This document shows positions 18,378 through 26,895 of a stretch of DNA of 64,000 nucleotides, one piece after another. The DNA is from Pseudomonas sp. 5P_3.1_Bac2. GTDB lineage: Bacteria > Pseudomonadota > Gammaproteobacteria > Pseudomonadales > Pseudomonadaceae. The notes beneath the pieces were generated by a model. That model did not search any database and had not been told where the DNA came from. It saw only the letters and a list, made by a program, of their open reading frames with translations. Each line of letters begins with the position of its first letter. The first letter of the stretch is position 1. Both the position numbers and the translations under genes were made by a program. The stretch is from the NCBI RefSeq assembly GCF_025465995.1, contig NZ_JANLNY010000006.1, positions 310,001 through 374,000 on the forward strand, read 5' to 3'.

Positions 18378-19274
18378 ATGAGCAACCTAGCGCAAAAAAT
18401 CAGCCCCGTGACTTTGGACATTCACCCGGTGGCCGGGCGCATTGGCGCCGAGATTCGCGGGATCAAACTCACCGGTGATTTAGCCCCTGAGGTGGTGGCC
18501 GCCATCGAGGCGGCGTTGGTCGAGCACAAGGTGATCTTCTTCCGTCAGCAGGAGTTGGATGACCAGAGCCAGGAGGCTTTCGCCAGCCTGCTTGGCCAGC
18601 CCATTTCCCACCCCACCGTGCCGGTGCGTGATGGCACCCGTTATCTGCTGGAGCTGGATGGCGCCCGTGGTCAGCGGGCTAACTCCTGGCACACCGATGT
18701 GACCTTTGTCGAAGCCTATCCCAAGGCTTCTATCTTGCGTTCGGTGGTGGCCCCGGCTGCTGGTGGCGACACGATCTGGGCCAACACTGCCACGGCTTAC
18801 AACGACCTGCCCGATGAGTTGCGCGAGCTGGCCGACAAGCTCTGGGCCGTGCACAGCAATGAATATGACTACGCCCACGGCAAGCGCAACGCTGACCCGG
18901 CGGTGCTGGAGGCCTATCGCAAAATCTTTGCCTCCACCGTCTATGAGACTGAGCACCCCTTGGTGCGAGTGCATCCGGTGAGCGGCGAGCGCAGTTTGAT
19001 CCTGGGCCACTTTGTGAAGCGCATTAAGGGTTTTAGCGTGGCTGAATCGCAGAGCCTGTTTAACCTGCTGCAGAACTACGTGATTCGTCCGGAAAACACC
19101 GTGCGCTGGCGCTGGAACGTGGGCGATGTGGCGATCTGGGATAACCGCTCGACCCAGCATTATGCCGTCGACGATTACGCCGACCAGCCGCGCATCGTGC
19201 GGCGCGTGACCCTGGCCGGCGACGTGCCGGTGAGCATCGATGGCCAGCGCAGCCACGCCAGCGCTAAACACTAA
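18378..19274 (+). CDS. atsK: Alkylsulfatase AtsK (Fe(II)/alpha-ketoglutarate dioxygenase)
   Basis: TauD/TfdA-family dioxygenase of 298 residues that oxidatively cleaves alkyl sulfate esters to aldehyde and sulfate, consuming O2 and alpha-ketoglutarate. The iron triad is His105, Asp107 (WHTD) and His261, and the alpha-ketoglutarate anchors are Arg272 and Arg276. All are offset by exactly three from the characterised Pseudomonas putida AtsK (108, 110, 264, 275, 279), and local sequence such as SWHTDVTFVEAYP fits that enzyme. Apart from the initiator it has no Met and no Cys. It sits 33 bp after the TonB receptor and 53 bp before a second dioxygenase, in one transcription unit. Confidence 0.88.
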   Translation: MSNLAQKISPVTLDIHPVAGRIGAEIRGIKLTGDLAPEVVAAIEAALVEHKVIFFRQQELDDQSQEAFASLLGQPISHPTVPVRDGTRYLLELDGARGQRANSWHTDVTFVEAYPKASILRSVVAPAAGGDTIWANTATAYNDLPDELRELADKLWAVHSNEYDYAHGKRNADPAVLEAYRKIFASTVYETEHPLVRVHPVSGERSLILGHFVKRIKGFSVAESQSLFNLLQNYVIRPENTVRWRWNVGDVAIWDNRSTQHYAVDDYADQPRIVRRVTLAGDVPVSIDGQRSHASAKH

Positions 19275-19327
19275 TGTTCAGGCCGCTACGGCGGCCTGCA
19301 TCGCCAAGCTGTTAAGGACGTTTAATC

Positions 19328-20236
19328 ATGAGTACTGCCGTTGCAGAACAGCGTTCAACGCAGTCTGGGCAAGCCGTTGCCGAGACCTTTCGCATTGAGC
19401 CCTTAGCCGCACCGCTAGGTGCGCAAGTCTATGGTGTTGATGGCCGTGAGCCGCTTAGCGCTCAGCAGATTTTGGCGCTGAAAGGCGCGCTGCAGGAACA
19501 GCATATTTTGATCTTCAAAAACCAGCAGTTAGATGATGCGCAGTTCCTGCGTTTTAGCACCTGGTTTGGCTCGGTGTTTCAGCCCCACCCGGACTTCGCC
19601 GTGCTGTCTTCCCAGGCCGATGGCCGTGCGCCGGAGATCGTCAAGGTGGCCAATACCGGCGACGGCGAGCTGGGCAACTATGCTTTGCCGGCGCACAGCG
19701 ACCATCAGTGGACGCCGACCCCATCCTCCGGCTCCTTGCTCTACGCCCATGAGGTGCCGCAAGAGGGCGGCGAGACTATTTGGACCAATCTGGCGCTGGC
19801 CTACAGCAGCTTGGATGAGGCGACTAAGGCTGAAATCAAAGACCTGCGCCTGATCAACTACAACCCCTTTGTGCGGATCAAAAACGGTGGCTACAACGGT
19901 GGCTTTGTCACCTACCGCACACCCGATATCGAACCGATCCAAGGCACCGAGCATCCCTTGGTGCGTATCCATCCGGATAGCGGCAAGCCGCTGCTGTTTC
20001 TCAGTGTGCATACCGAGGTCGAGCTAGCTGGCTACGATCCTGAGCGTGGCCAGGCCTTGATTGCCAAGCTGCGTGAGCACTTGCAGAACCCCAGCTTCAG
20101 CTACACCCACCGTTGGCAAGTGGGCGACATCGTGTATTGGGATAACCAGGCCACGCTGCATGCCCGTAATGCCTTCCCGGCCAACCAGCGTCGGCGCATG
20201 CAGCGCATCAGTTTGGCCGGTAGTCGGCCGTTTTAA
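19328..20236 (+). CDS. TauD/TfdA-family alpha-ketoglutarate dioxygenase
   Basis: A 302-residue non-heme iron dioxygenase. Iron ligands His123 and Asp125 (HSDHQW) and His278 (ATLHAR), with Arg289/Arg293 near the C terminus for alpha-ketoglutarate. It differs clearly from the AtsK next door (HSDHQW in place of WHTD) and from the third copy at 41823, so the substrate is probably another sulfonate, sulfate ester or carboxylate. AAGGACG precedes the ATG. One internal Met and no Cys. A strong terminator follows at 20254-20291. Confidence 0.85.
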   Translation: MSTAVAEQRSTQSGQAVAETFRIEPLAAPLGAQVYGVDGREPLSAQQILALKGALQEQHILIFKNQQLDDAQFLRFSTWFGSVFQPHPDFAVLSSQADGRAPEIVKVANTGDGELGNYALPAHSDHQWTPTPSSGSLLYAHEVPQEGGETIWTNLALAYSSLDEATKAEIKDLRLINYNPFVRIKNGGYNGGFVTYRTPDIEPIQGTEHPLVRIHPDSGKPLLFLSVHTEVELAGYDPERGQALIAKLREHLQNPSFSYTHRWQVGDIVYWDNQATLHARNAFPANQRRRMQRISLAGSRPF

Positions 20237-20253
20237 AATGCCCTAAGCCATTG

Positions 20254-20291
20254 AAAAACGGCCCAGTTCTAGCGATCTGGGCCGTTTTTTT
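20254..20291 (+). terminator. Rho-independent terminator after the dioxygenase operon
   Basis: Stem CGGCCCAG (20259-20266)/CTGGGCCG (20277-20284), extended by A-T pairs, 10-nt loop and a run of seven T (20285-20291). Confidence 0.9.
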
Positions 20292-20560
20292 GTGGCTTTT
20301 TTGCAGGCGTATCAATGCCTTGAGAGCATTTTTTACATGCTATTAAGGCATCGTAAAAATAACTTCATATAAATCAATAGCCTGTGAATTCTTATTCTTT
20401 TAAGTAATTAATGTCTTATTAAAAATTACTTTATGGGATAAGTCACAGCGTCAATGATTTCCCCGTGTTGCAGCGCTCTAGGACGCTGTCTAGCAGGCCG
20501 GAGAGGGAAGTCACCCGCCTGAGTAATCGTTAATTTTTAATCGTGTTCAGGAGTTTGCTG
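20292..20560. promoter_or_regulatory. tonB-exbBD promoter region
   Basis: AT-rich gap after the terminator. Contains the second copy of AACTTCATATAAAT (20361-20374) that also occurs in the ats divergent promoter, and A/T tracts to about 20440. AGGAG at 20549-20553 is the tonB ribosome site. Confidence 0.5.
20361..20374. promoter_or_regulatory. Shared 14-mer AACTTCATATAAAT, copy 2
   Basis: Exact match to 10574-10587 in the ats promoter; flanking bases differ, which argues for a conserved site and not a larger repeat. Confidence 0.4.
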
Positions 20561-21364
20561 ATGGGCAATGTGCTTACAGCTGATCATCCCAGCGAAGCGC
20601 TATGGCGGGAACTGCGCAGCCCAGGCGAAGTACTTGACCTTGGTGTGCCACTGCGCCAAGCCTTGGGCTTGCAGCGTTTGGCCGGTAAGCCGGGTAAGCC
20701 AACGCTGAGTCGGCGCGAAGGGATTTTACTGGGCTTGTTTGCCCTCACTCTGCACGGCGCAGTGCTCTACTGGTTAGCCCAGCGGCCTGAGCCGGTGCTG
20801 CCGGAAGTGCCGGTACAGATTCCACCGATGACCATTGAATTCGCCAGTCCGCCACCGCCGCCACCAGAGCCTGTGGTGCAGGAGGTGGTGAAGGCGCCGG
20901 AGCCGGTGGTGGATGAGTTGGCAGTGAAGAAGCCAGAACCGCCAAAGCCGCTACCTAAGCCAAAACCGCAGCCACCGAAACCTAAGCCTGTACCGCCGCA
21001 ACCTGCGCCGCCTAAAGCTGTGGAGCCGCCTCCAGCGCCGACGCCCGCACCAGTGGCAGCCGCCCCCGCGCCTGCGCCGACCCTAACGCCACCTTCAGCC
21101 AATGCGGCCTATCTGAAGAACCCGGCGCCGGAATACCCAAGCCTGGCGCAGCGCCGTGGTTGGGAGGGCACGGTGTTGCTGCGGGTACGCGTGCTGGCTA
21201 GCGGCAAGCCGGGTGACATCCAGATTCAACAAAGCAGTGGCCGCGATGTGCTGGACCAGGCCGCAGTAAGAGCGGTGCAGCGTTGGTCGTTTGTTCCGGC
21301 TAAGCGCGGCGATGTAGCCCAGGAAGGCTGGGTGAGTGTGCCGCTGGATTTCAAATTGAATTAA
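20561..21364 (+). CDS. tonB: Energy transducer TonB
   Basis: TonB-type energy coupler (267 residues): a cytoplasmic N-terminal extension of about 54 residues, one membrane anchor (about 55-73, with the LHGAV His), a Pro/Lys/Glu-rich periplasmic spacer (about 85-180) and a C-terminal TonB domain (about 185-267, motif EYPSLAQRRGWEG and SSGRDVLDQAAVRAVQRW). It transmits proton-motive force to outer-membrane receptors. The long cytoplasmic tail is unlike E. coli TonB but known in Pseudomonas TonB proteins. It heads the tonB-exbB-exbD unit directly after the receptor operon, so it probably serves that receptor. No Cys is present. Confidence 0.92.
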   Translation: MGNVLTADHPSEALWRELRSPGEVLDLGVPLRQALGLQRLAGKPGKPTLSRREGILLGLFALTLHGAVLYWLAQRPEPVLPEVPVQIPPMTIEFASPPPPPPEPVVQEVVKAPEPVVDELAVKKPEPPKPLPKPKPQPPKPKPVPPQPAPPKAVEPPPAPTPAPVAAAPAPAPTLTPPSANAAYLKNPAPEYPSLAQRRGWEGTVLLRVRVLASGKPGDIQIQQSSGRDVLDQAAVRAVQRWSFVPAKRGDVAQEGWVSVPLDFKLN

Positions 21365-21441
21365 TCCGCAGCGCTGCCCAGCAGCGCCGCCAAGAGATAC
21401 GGCCTAGGCCTGAATAATTTTTACGTTTTAAGGAGAGCAGC

Positions 21442-22170
21442 ATGAACCTATTAGTCGATTCGCCTCTGCAATCAGTTGAGCACGCCGTGATCTGGCTGCT
21501 GATTGGCTTCTCGGTGGTGACCTGGGGCTTGGCCCTGATCAAGGGCATTCAGTTTGCCCGCCAGCGTTATCAAGATCGTAAATTCGAGAAGCAATTCTGG
21601 AGTGCCACCAGTTTGGATTCCGCCGCTGAGCTGGGGCAAAACCAGTCTGGCGCCGTGGCCCACTTGGCCCAAGCGGGTTTCGCCGCGATTCAAGTTCAAG
21701 AGGCCGGTCAGCCAGGCGACCTGAGCCAGGCGATCAATCATCAAGACCGCTTGGAGCGCGCCCTGCGTCAGCAAATTCAGCGTGAACGCCGCTCCTTGGA
21801 GTCGGGCTTGGCGGTGGTCGCTTCGATTGGTTCGACTTCGCCCTTTATCGGTCTGTTCGGCACCGTGTGGGGCATCATGGAAGCACTCAAAGGCATCAGC
21901 CTGGCCGGTAACGCCAGCCTGGAAACCGTCGCTGGGCCTATCGGCGCGGCACTGGTGGCGACGGGTGTGGGCATCGCGGTGGCAGTACCTGCGGTGCTGG
22001 TTTACAACTACTTCCTGCGTCGCCTGAAGCTGACTGCGGCTGATCTGGACGACTTCGCCCATGACTTCTACAGCCTGGCGCAGAAGAGTGCCTTCAAGGT
22101 CATCGTCCATCCGGCCAGCAAGCGCAGTGCGGCTCCCACTGGCGGTCTGAAAGTGCAGGAGGCCTCCTAA
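21442..22170 (+). CDS. exbB: MotA/TolQ/ExbB proton channel protein
   Basis: A 242-residue inner-membrane protein with three membrane segments, about 12-32, 130-150 and 170-195. The ExbB/TolQ signature is STSPFIGLFGTVWGIMEAL followed by the second membrane helix with VAGPIGAALVATGVGI. With ExbD it forms the proton-driven motor for the TonB encoded 77 bp upstream. The AAGGAGAG ribosome site ends four bases before the ATG region. exbD begins one base after its stop. Confidence 0.95.
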   Translation: MNLLVDSPLQSVEHAVIWLLIGFSVVTWGLALIKGIQFARQRYQDRKFEKQFWSATSLDSAAELGQNQSGAVAHLAQAGFAAIQVQEAGQPGDLSQAINHQDRLERALRQQIQRERRSLESGLAVVASIGSTSPFIGLFGTVWGIMEALKGISLAGNASLETVAGPIGAALVATGVGIAVAVPAVLVYNYFLRRLKLTAADLDDFAHDFYSLAQKSAFKVIVHPASKRSAAPTGGLKVQEAS

Positions 22171-22171
22171 C

Positions 22172-22573
22172 ATGGCCTTCTCAACCCAAGACAGTGATGA
22201 AGTGCTGAGTGAAATCAACGTCACGCCACTGGTCGATGTGATGCTGGTACTGCTGGTGGTGTTTATCGTCACCGCCCCCCTGTTGACCAACTCGATTCCG
22301 ATCAACTTGCCGAAGACTGAAGCCGTAGCTCCGGCGGATCAAAAAGATCCGCTGGTGATCAGCATCGATGCCGAAGGCCAGTTGTTTATCAATAAAGATC
22401 AAATTCAGCCCGAGCTGTTGGAAAGCAATCTGGCTGAAGCCAAGGCCAAAGACGCCGAGATCAAAGTGCAGTTGCAGGCTGATGATCAGGTGGGTTACGG
22501 CACCGTGGCTAAAGCCATGGCGGCGATTGAGCGGGCCGGGATTACCAAGCTGGCGGTGATTACCGCGCGCTAA
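22172..22573 (+). CDS. exbD: Biopolymer transport protein ExbD
   Basis: A 133-residue ExbD/TolR protein: one N-terminal membrane helix (about 17-37) containing the proton-carrying Asp in TPLVDVMLVLLVVF, followed by a periplasmic domain. Partner of ExbB in the TonB motor. Preceded by exbB with one intervening base and followed by two terminator-like hairpins. Confidence 0.95.
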   Translation: MAFSTQDSDEVLSEINVTPLVDVMLVLLVVFIVTAPLLTNSIPINLPKTEAVAPADQKDPLVISIDAEGQLFINKDQIQPELLESNLAEAKAKDAEIKVQLQADDQVGYGTVAKAMAAIERAGITKLAVITAR

Positions 22574-22692
22574 AGTTTTGGGCCACAGATTCTGGCAGGG
22601 AAACTGTGGTCCTATTTTTATTCATGACGGCTTAGCTACTGAGCTAGAGCAAAGCCCGTCAGGCCAGAGCGAAGCTGGCCACGCTTTGGGAT

Positions 22693-22730
22693 ATGCCAGG
22701 ACGCGCTTGTCGTGCTCCTGGCATTTTTTT
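22693..22730 (+). terminator. Rho-independent terminator after exbD
   Basis: Perfect 9-bp stem ATGCCAGGA (22693-22701)/TCCTGGCAT (22716-22724) followed by a T run to 22730. A weaker hairpin with CCACAG (22583-22588)/CTGTGG (22604-22609) and TTTTT lies closer to exbD. The convergent MFS gene ends at 22737. Confidence 0.85.
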
Positions 22731-22736
22731 GCCTGC

Positions 22737-23915
22737 TTAATGGCTGAGCTGGGTGTGCTGAACCGCGTTTGGTTTAGGTAACCAGCAGGCCAGTGTGGCA
22801 GTCATCAGCAGCATCAAAATGCCGAACAGCGGCAGGTGCGGCAGGCCCAGCTGGGCGCTCAGCCACAGGCCACCAAACCACGCGCCGGAGGCATTGCCCA
22901 GGTTAAACGCGGCATGGCTTAGGGTAGCTGCCAGGCTGGCGGATTCGCCGGCTTGCTCCACTAGGGCGATTTGCAGCGGAGTGGAAATGGCAAAACTGGC
23001 CACGCCCCACAGCAGCAGCGCCGCCATCACCAAAATCCACTGTTCAGAGAAGACAAACAAACTGAGCAGCGCCACGGCACTGGTCAGCATGGCCAGCGGC
23101 ACCGCGTAGGGGATGCCGCGATCGGCCAGGCGTCCACCAAGCAGGTTGCCTAGAGTCAAGCCCACGCCCACTAACAACAGCGCGGTATTGGTCAGTTGTG
23201 CGCTAAAGCCGCTGACTTCGCGCAGCAGCGGGCTGATGTAAGTGAATACGCTAAACAGCGCCACCGACGACAGGCAGCAGACCAGCAAGGTGTGCAACAC
23301 CGGCCGACGCATGATGCCGCTCCAGCTGCCGGCGCTGTTGCGTACTGGGCGCGCAGTGGCGGGCAGCCACAGAAACTGCGCGATGAGTGTCAGCAGGCCA
23401 ATAAAAGCCACGACAAAGAAGGTCATGCGCCAGCTGGTGCTCTGGCCCAGCCAGGCACCCAAGGGCACACCCAGTACGTTGGCGATGGTTAAGCCGCTGA
23501 TCACCAAGGCCATGGCCGAAGCTTTGCGGTGGGCTGGAGCCAGATCGCGGGCGAGCAGGGTGGCACAGCCAAAGAAGCCGGCATGGCTGATCGCGGTAAG
23601 CAAGCGCGCGCCGAGCAGCCAGTAATAGTCCGGGGCCAGGGCGCAGGCTAAGTTGCCTAAGGTGTAAGCCAGCATCAACAGGATGACCGCTTGCCGGCGC
23701 GGCGCGCGATCCAACATTGGCCCTAGCAGCGGCGCACCGACCACCACGCCCATGGCGTAGGCGCTGACCAGCAGCCCGGCGTTGGCCAGGCTCACCTGCA
23801 AGTCGGCGGCGATCTCTGGCAGTAAGCCCATGATGATGAACTCGCTGCTACCTACCACAAAGCCGCCAAGGGCCAAGGCTAGCAGCGGTAAAGATAGAAG
23901 TCGTGAAGTGGGCAT
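22737..23915 (-). CDS. MFS transporter, AraJ/DHA1-type exporter
   Basis: A 392-residue 12-helix major facilitator. The first helix is followed by the motif EFIIMGLLPEIAADL typical of the sugar-efflux/AraJ (CynX-like DHA1) group, and the loop 2-3 signature appears as LLGPMLDRAPRRQAV. Start chosen at the ATG at 23915 (MPTSRLL), just before the first helix; the frame stays open 27 codons further but that segment is hydrophilic and lacks a ribosome site. It is a lone gene between the ExbD terminator and the encapsulin operon, so any link to sulfur is only positional. Substrate unknown. Confidence 0.85.
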   Translation of the reverse strand: MPTSRLLSLPLLALALGGFVVGSSEFIIMGLLPEIAADLQVSLANAGLLVSAYAMGVVVGAPLLGPMLDRAPRRQAVILLMLAYTLGNLACALAPDYYWLLGARLLTAISHAGFFGCATLLARDLAPAHRKASAMALVISGLTIANVLGVPLGAWLGQSTSWRMTFFVVAFIGLLTLIAQFLWLPATARPVRNSAGSWSGIMRRPVLHTLLVCCLSSVALFSVFTYISPLLREVSGFSAQLTNTALLLVGVGLTLGNLLGGRLADRGIPYAVPLAMLTSAVALLSLFVFSEQWILVMAALLLWGVASFAISTPLQIALVEQAGESASLAATLSHAAFNLGNASGAWFGGLWLSAQLGLPHLPLFGILMLLMTATLACWLPKPNAVQHTQLSH

Positions 23916-24259
23916 TGCAGACAGGCTCGTTGATCCTAGGGCGGCGCATTCTAGGCGCTTTTGGGCGGCTTGCGTTGGCCTTTTGCCTGTTTGCACGGCA
24001 GTTGATCGGACGTCTCTAGCAGCGGCTACTTGAGCGCGCTTGCCAGGGAATCTTATCGGACCACTGCCAGTCAGATAGTTACGCCTGGTTGCTCTAGTCT
24101 GAGTGATGAAGGCAGGGAACGCTGGTTTTTATATTCGATTAAGTTTGGCAAATAAAATAAATAATTATTTTTTGGATATATGTGATGGGCATAGAGTTGG
24201 CCTCACTGCGGCCTAGCAGGTCACCTGCCCAGCCCGACTAGCCCATTAGAGGATGCGTC
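23916..24259. promoter_or_regulatory. Divergent promoter region before the encapsulin operon
   Basis: 344-bp gap between the divergent MFS gene and the rhodanese gene. An AT-rich block at about 24120-24185 (TTTGGATATATGTG) is the likely promoter area for the encapsulin operon. AGAGGAT at about 24248 is the rhodanese ribosome site. No palindromic operator stood out. Confidence 0.45.
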
Positions 24260-24778
24260 ATGTCAGCTCTTGCTTCGCTTGTCCCTGCCGATGATTTGCA
24301 ACGTCCACAAAACCTGCGCAGCGTGTTAGCGCAAAACCCGGAACAACTGCTGTCACGCGGGCGTGCCCGCGGCGCGCTGAATCAAATCAGCTATGCCGGC
24401 AGTCTCTATCCTCCTGAGGCATGGGCGCTGATCGAAGCTGGCGCCGTGCAGCTGGTCGATGTGCGCACTGCAGAAGAACTCAAATTCGTCGGGCATGTAC
24501 CCAACGCTCTGCATGTGGCCTGGCAAACCGGCCCGGCGATGATCAAAAACCCCCGTTTCCTGCGTGAGCTAGAGCTTAAAGCCGGCCGCGACAAACCCGT
24601 GGTGCTGTTGTGCCGCAGTGGCAAACGTTCTGCCGCCGCTGCCAGCGCTGCCGCAGCGGCTGGTTTTAGCCAAGTGTTTAATGTACTTGAAGGCTTCGAA
24701 GGCGATCTGGATACCCAGCAGCAGCGCGGCGAAAGCGGTGGCTGGCGGCATTGGGGTTTGCCTTGGGTGCAAGATTAA
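24260..24778 (+). CDS. Single-domain rhodanese sulfurtransferase, encapsulin operon
   Basis: A 172-residue cytoplasmic protein: an N-terminal extension of about 45 residues, then a rhodanese domain (about 48-165) with the active-site loop C118-RSGKRS in the C-RSGxR pattern typical of persulfide-carrying rhodaneses. First gene of the cluster rhodanese, serine acetyltransferase, encapsulin, cysteine desulfurase, which is the standard family 2A encapsulin neighbourhood. It is expected to accept or deliver sulfane sulfur to or from the encapsulated desulfurase, inferred from context. It is followed after 73 bp by the acetyltransferase. Confidence 0.9.
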   Translation: MSALASLVPADDLQRPQNLRSVLAQNPEQLLSRGRARGALNQISYAGSLYPPEAWALIEAGAVQLVDVRTAEELKFVGHVPNALHVAWQTGPAMIKNPRFLRELELKAGRDKPVVLLCRSGKRSAAAASAAAAAGFSQVFNVLEGFEGDLDTQQQRGESGGWRHWGLPWVQD

Positions 24779-24851
24779 ACGCACGCGGTGCCCATCTCCT
24801 TTAACCGATTTTTTGCTGTGCTCAGCCTAGGGCTGGGCGCTGGGAATGCGT

Positions 24852-25829
24852 ATGTCTGAAAAGCTTAAGAGTGCCCTGGAAGGCCTCACCCCAACTCCAG
24901 TGGAGGCCGTGGTGCGTCCGGTTAACTGGCAGTTGGATAACATTGTTGAGGAACTGCGCGGGGTCCGTGCCGAGTGGCGTAGCAGCACCGGTCGGGCACG
25001 CGAATTAGGCGGCCGCGAATTGCCCTCGCGCCAAGCCATCAGTGACATCATCCAAGCCTTAAGCGGCGCGTTGTTCCCGATGCGTTTGGGGCCGAACGAG
25101 TTGCGTGAGGAAAGTGAAGACTTTTACGTCGGCCACACCCTCGATACTGCCCTTAATAGCTTGCTGACCCAAGTACGCTTGGAGTTGCGCTATATCGCCC
25201 GTCTGCGTGGCGAGGACGATCCGCATATCGACCATCAGGCAGTACAGCGCGTGCGAGAGTTTGCCAGCAGTTTGCCGGCGTTGCGCCGCACTCTGGATCA
25301 CGATGTAATTGCCGCCTTTAACGGCGATCCGGCGGCGCGTACCGTGGATGAAGTGCTGTTGTGCTACCCAGGGATTATCGCGGTGATTCACCACCGTATT
25401 GCCCACCATTTATACAAAGCCGACCTGACCCTGCTGGCGCGGATCATCTCTGAGCTGGCCCACTCGGCCACCGGTATTGATATTCACCCCGGCGCACAAA
25501 TCGGTAATAGCTTCTTTATCGATCACGGTACTGGCGTGGTGATTGGAGAAACTGCTGTGATTGGTGACAGAGTTCGCATTTATCAGGCTGTCACTTTAGG
25601 TGCCAAACGCTTTACTTCAGATGAGTTCGGCGCGTTGCACAAAGGTGAACCGCGTCACCCAATAGTTGAAGACGATGTTGTGATTTACGCCGGGGCCACC
25701 ATCCTCGGGCGGATCACCATCGGTAAAGGTTCCATCATCGGTGGAAATGTCTGGCTGACTCGCAGCGTGCCCCAAGGCAGCAACGTCAGTCAGGCCAGTG
25801 CGCAACATCAACCAGGCAACGCGGGGTAG
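24852..25829 (+). CDS. epsC: Serine O-acetyltransferase, EpsC/CysE type
   Basis: A 325-residue enzyme making O-acetylserine from serine and acetyl-CoA, the carbon skeleton for cysteine. A helical N-terminal domain (about 60-190) is followed by a left-handed beta-helix of hexapeptide repeats (about 205-305) with the catalytic region IHPGAQIGNSFFIDHGTGVV (His225 probable base). The C terminus ends in SVPQGSNVSQ and lacks the usual GNPAR tail that mediates complex formation with O-acetylserine sulfhydrylase, so it may be free of that control. ATG at 24852 preferred over 24846 because GGGA is six bases away. The same gene accompanies family 2A encapsulins in other bacteria. Confidence 0.9.
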   Translation: MSEKLKSALEGLTPTPVEAVVRPVNWQLDNIVEELRGVRAEWRSSTGRARELGGRELPSRQAISDIIQALSGALFPMRLGPNELREESEDFYVGHTLDTALNSLLTQVRLELRYIARLRGEDDPHIDHQAVQRVREFASSLPALRRTLDHDVIAAFNGDPAARTVDEVLLCYPGIIAVIHHRIAHHLYKADLTLLARIISELAHSATGIDIHPGAQIGNSFFIDHGTGVVIGETAVIGDRVRIYQAVTLGAKRFTSDEFGALHKGEPRHPIVEDDVVIYAGATILGRITIGKGSIIGGNVWLTRSVPQGSNVSQASAQHQPGNAG

Positions 25830-25962
25830 TCCTGTGACCAACCTTTCGGCCCTGTGCCCAACAGTGTGTTGTGTAAGATCGAGGTTCGCCTAGACGTTAG
25901 AGCTTTTTACGCGAAGCCAGGGATTACACAGCAGCTATCTATAAGACTTTTCGGAGCAATCT

Positions 25963-26895
25963 ATGGCTGACAATCAGGATGTACGCTTGGCGTTAGGGGA
26001 TAACGCCGCGCGGCAATTGGCAAACGCGACAAAGACTGTACCGCAACTTTCCACCATCACCCCCCGCTGGCTCGTGCATTTATTGCAATGGACGCCCGTG
26101 GAGGCGGGTATCTTTCGCCTGAACAAGGTGAAAAACCCACTCAATGTGCAAGTCGCCTGCTCGCAGCGCGATGAGTCGGCGTTGCCGCAGACTTTTGTCG
26201 ATTATGAGGAGCATCCTCGGGAGTACTTCCTCAATGCGGTGAGCACCATCTTGGATGTGCACACCCGCGTTTCCGACCTGTACAGCAGCCCCCATGATCA
26301 GATCCGCGAGCAATTGCGCCTGACCATCGAAACCATCAAAGAGCGTCAGGAAAACGAACTGATCAATAACCCCGAATACGGGCTCCTGGCCAGCGTCGAC
26401 TCGACTCAGCGTATCTCCACCCTGACCGGTGCGCCGACCCCTGATGATCTGGATGAGCTGATCACCAAGGTGTGGAAAGAGCCTGCGTTCTTCCTTGCCC
26501 ACCCACTGGCCATTGCCGCCTTTGGCCGTGAATGTACCCGCCGTGGTGTACCGCCGCCGACCATCAGCCTGTTCGGCTCGCAGTTCCTGACCTGGCGTGG
26601 CCTGCCGCTTATTCCATCGGACAAAGTAGCGATTGATGAAGACGGCAAAACCAAGATTTTGCTGCTGCGCGTTGGCGATAAGCGCCAGGGCGTGATTGGT
26701 CTGTATCAGCCCGGTGTGGCCGGTGAACAAAGCCCAGGCCTGTCAGTGCGCTTCATGGGGATTAACCGCAACGCTATCGCGTCCTACCTGATCTCGCTGT
26801 ACTGCTCCTTGGCCGTACTGACTGAGGATGCACTGGCAGTACTCGATGACGTGGAGGTCGGCAAATATCATGACTATCCAGACACCTACAAGTAA
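25963..26895 (+). CDS. Family 2A encapsulin shell protein (SrpI-like)
   Basis: A 310-residue HK97-fold shell protein of the SrpI family (family 2A encapsulins), which self-assembles into an icosahedral nanocompartment. Recognisable family stretches include the N-terminal arm QLSTITPRWLVHLLQW, EEHPREYFLNAVSTILDVHTR, the long helix region EQLRLTIETIKERQENELIN, and FLAHPLAIAAFGRECTRRGV. There is no cyclic-nucleotide-binding insertion, which separates it from family 2B. The next gene overlaps its 3' end by 26 bp and encodes the desulfurase cargo. SrpI in Synechococcus is induced by sulfur starvation, and a homologous system has been reported to hold elemental sulfur; both fit the surrounding island. 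CGGAG precedes the ATG. Confidence 0.95.
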   Translation: MADNQDVRLALGDNAARQLANATKTVPQLSTITPRWLVHLLQWTPVEAGIFRLNKVKNPLNVQVACSQRDESALPQTFVDYEEHPREYFLNAVSTILDVHTRVSDLYSSPHDQIREQLRLTIETIKERQENELINNPEYGLLASVDSTQRISTLTGAPTPDDLDELITKVWKEPAFFLAHPLAIAAFGRECTRRGVPPPTISLFGSQFLTWRGLPLIPSDKVAIDEDGKTKILLLRVGDKRQGVIGLYQPGVAGEQSPGLSVRFMGINRNAIASYLISLYCSLAVLTEDALAVLDDVEVGKYHDYPDTYK

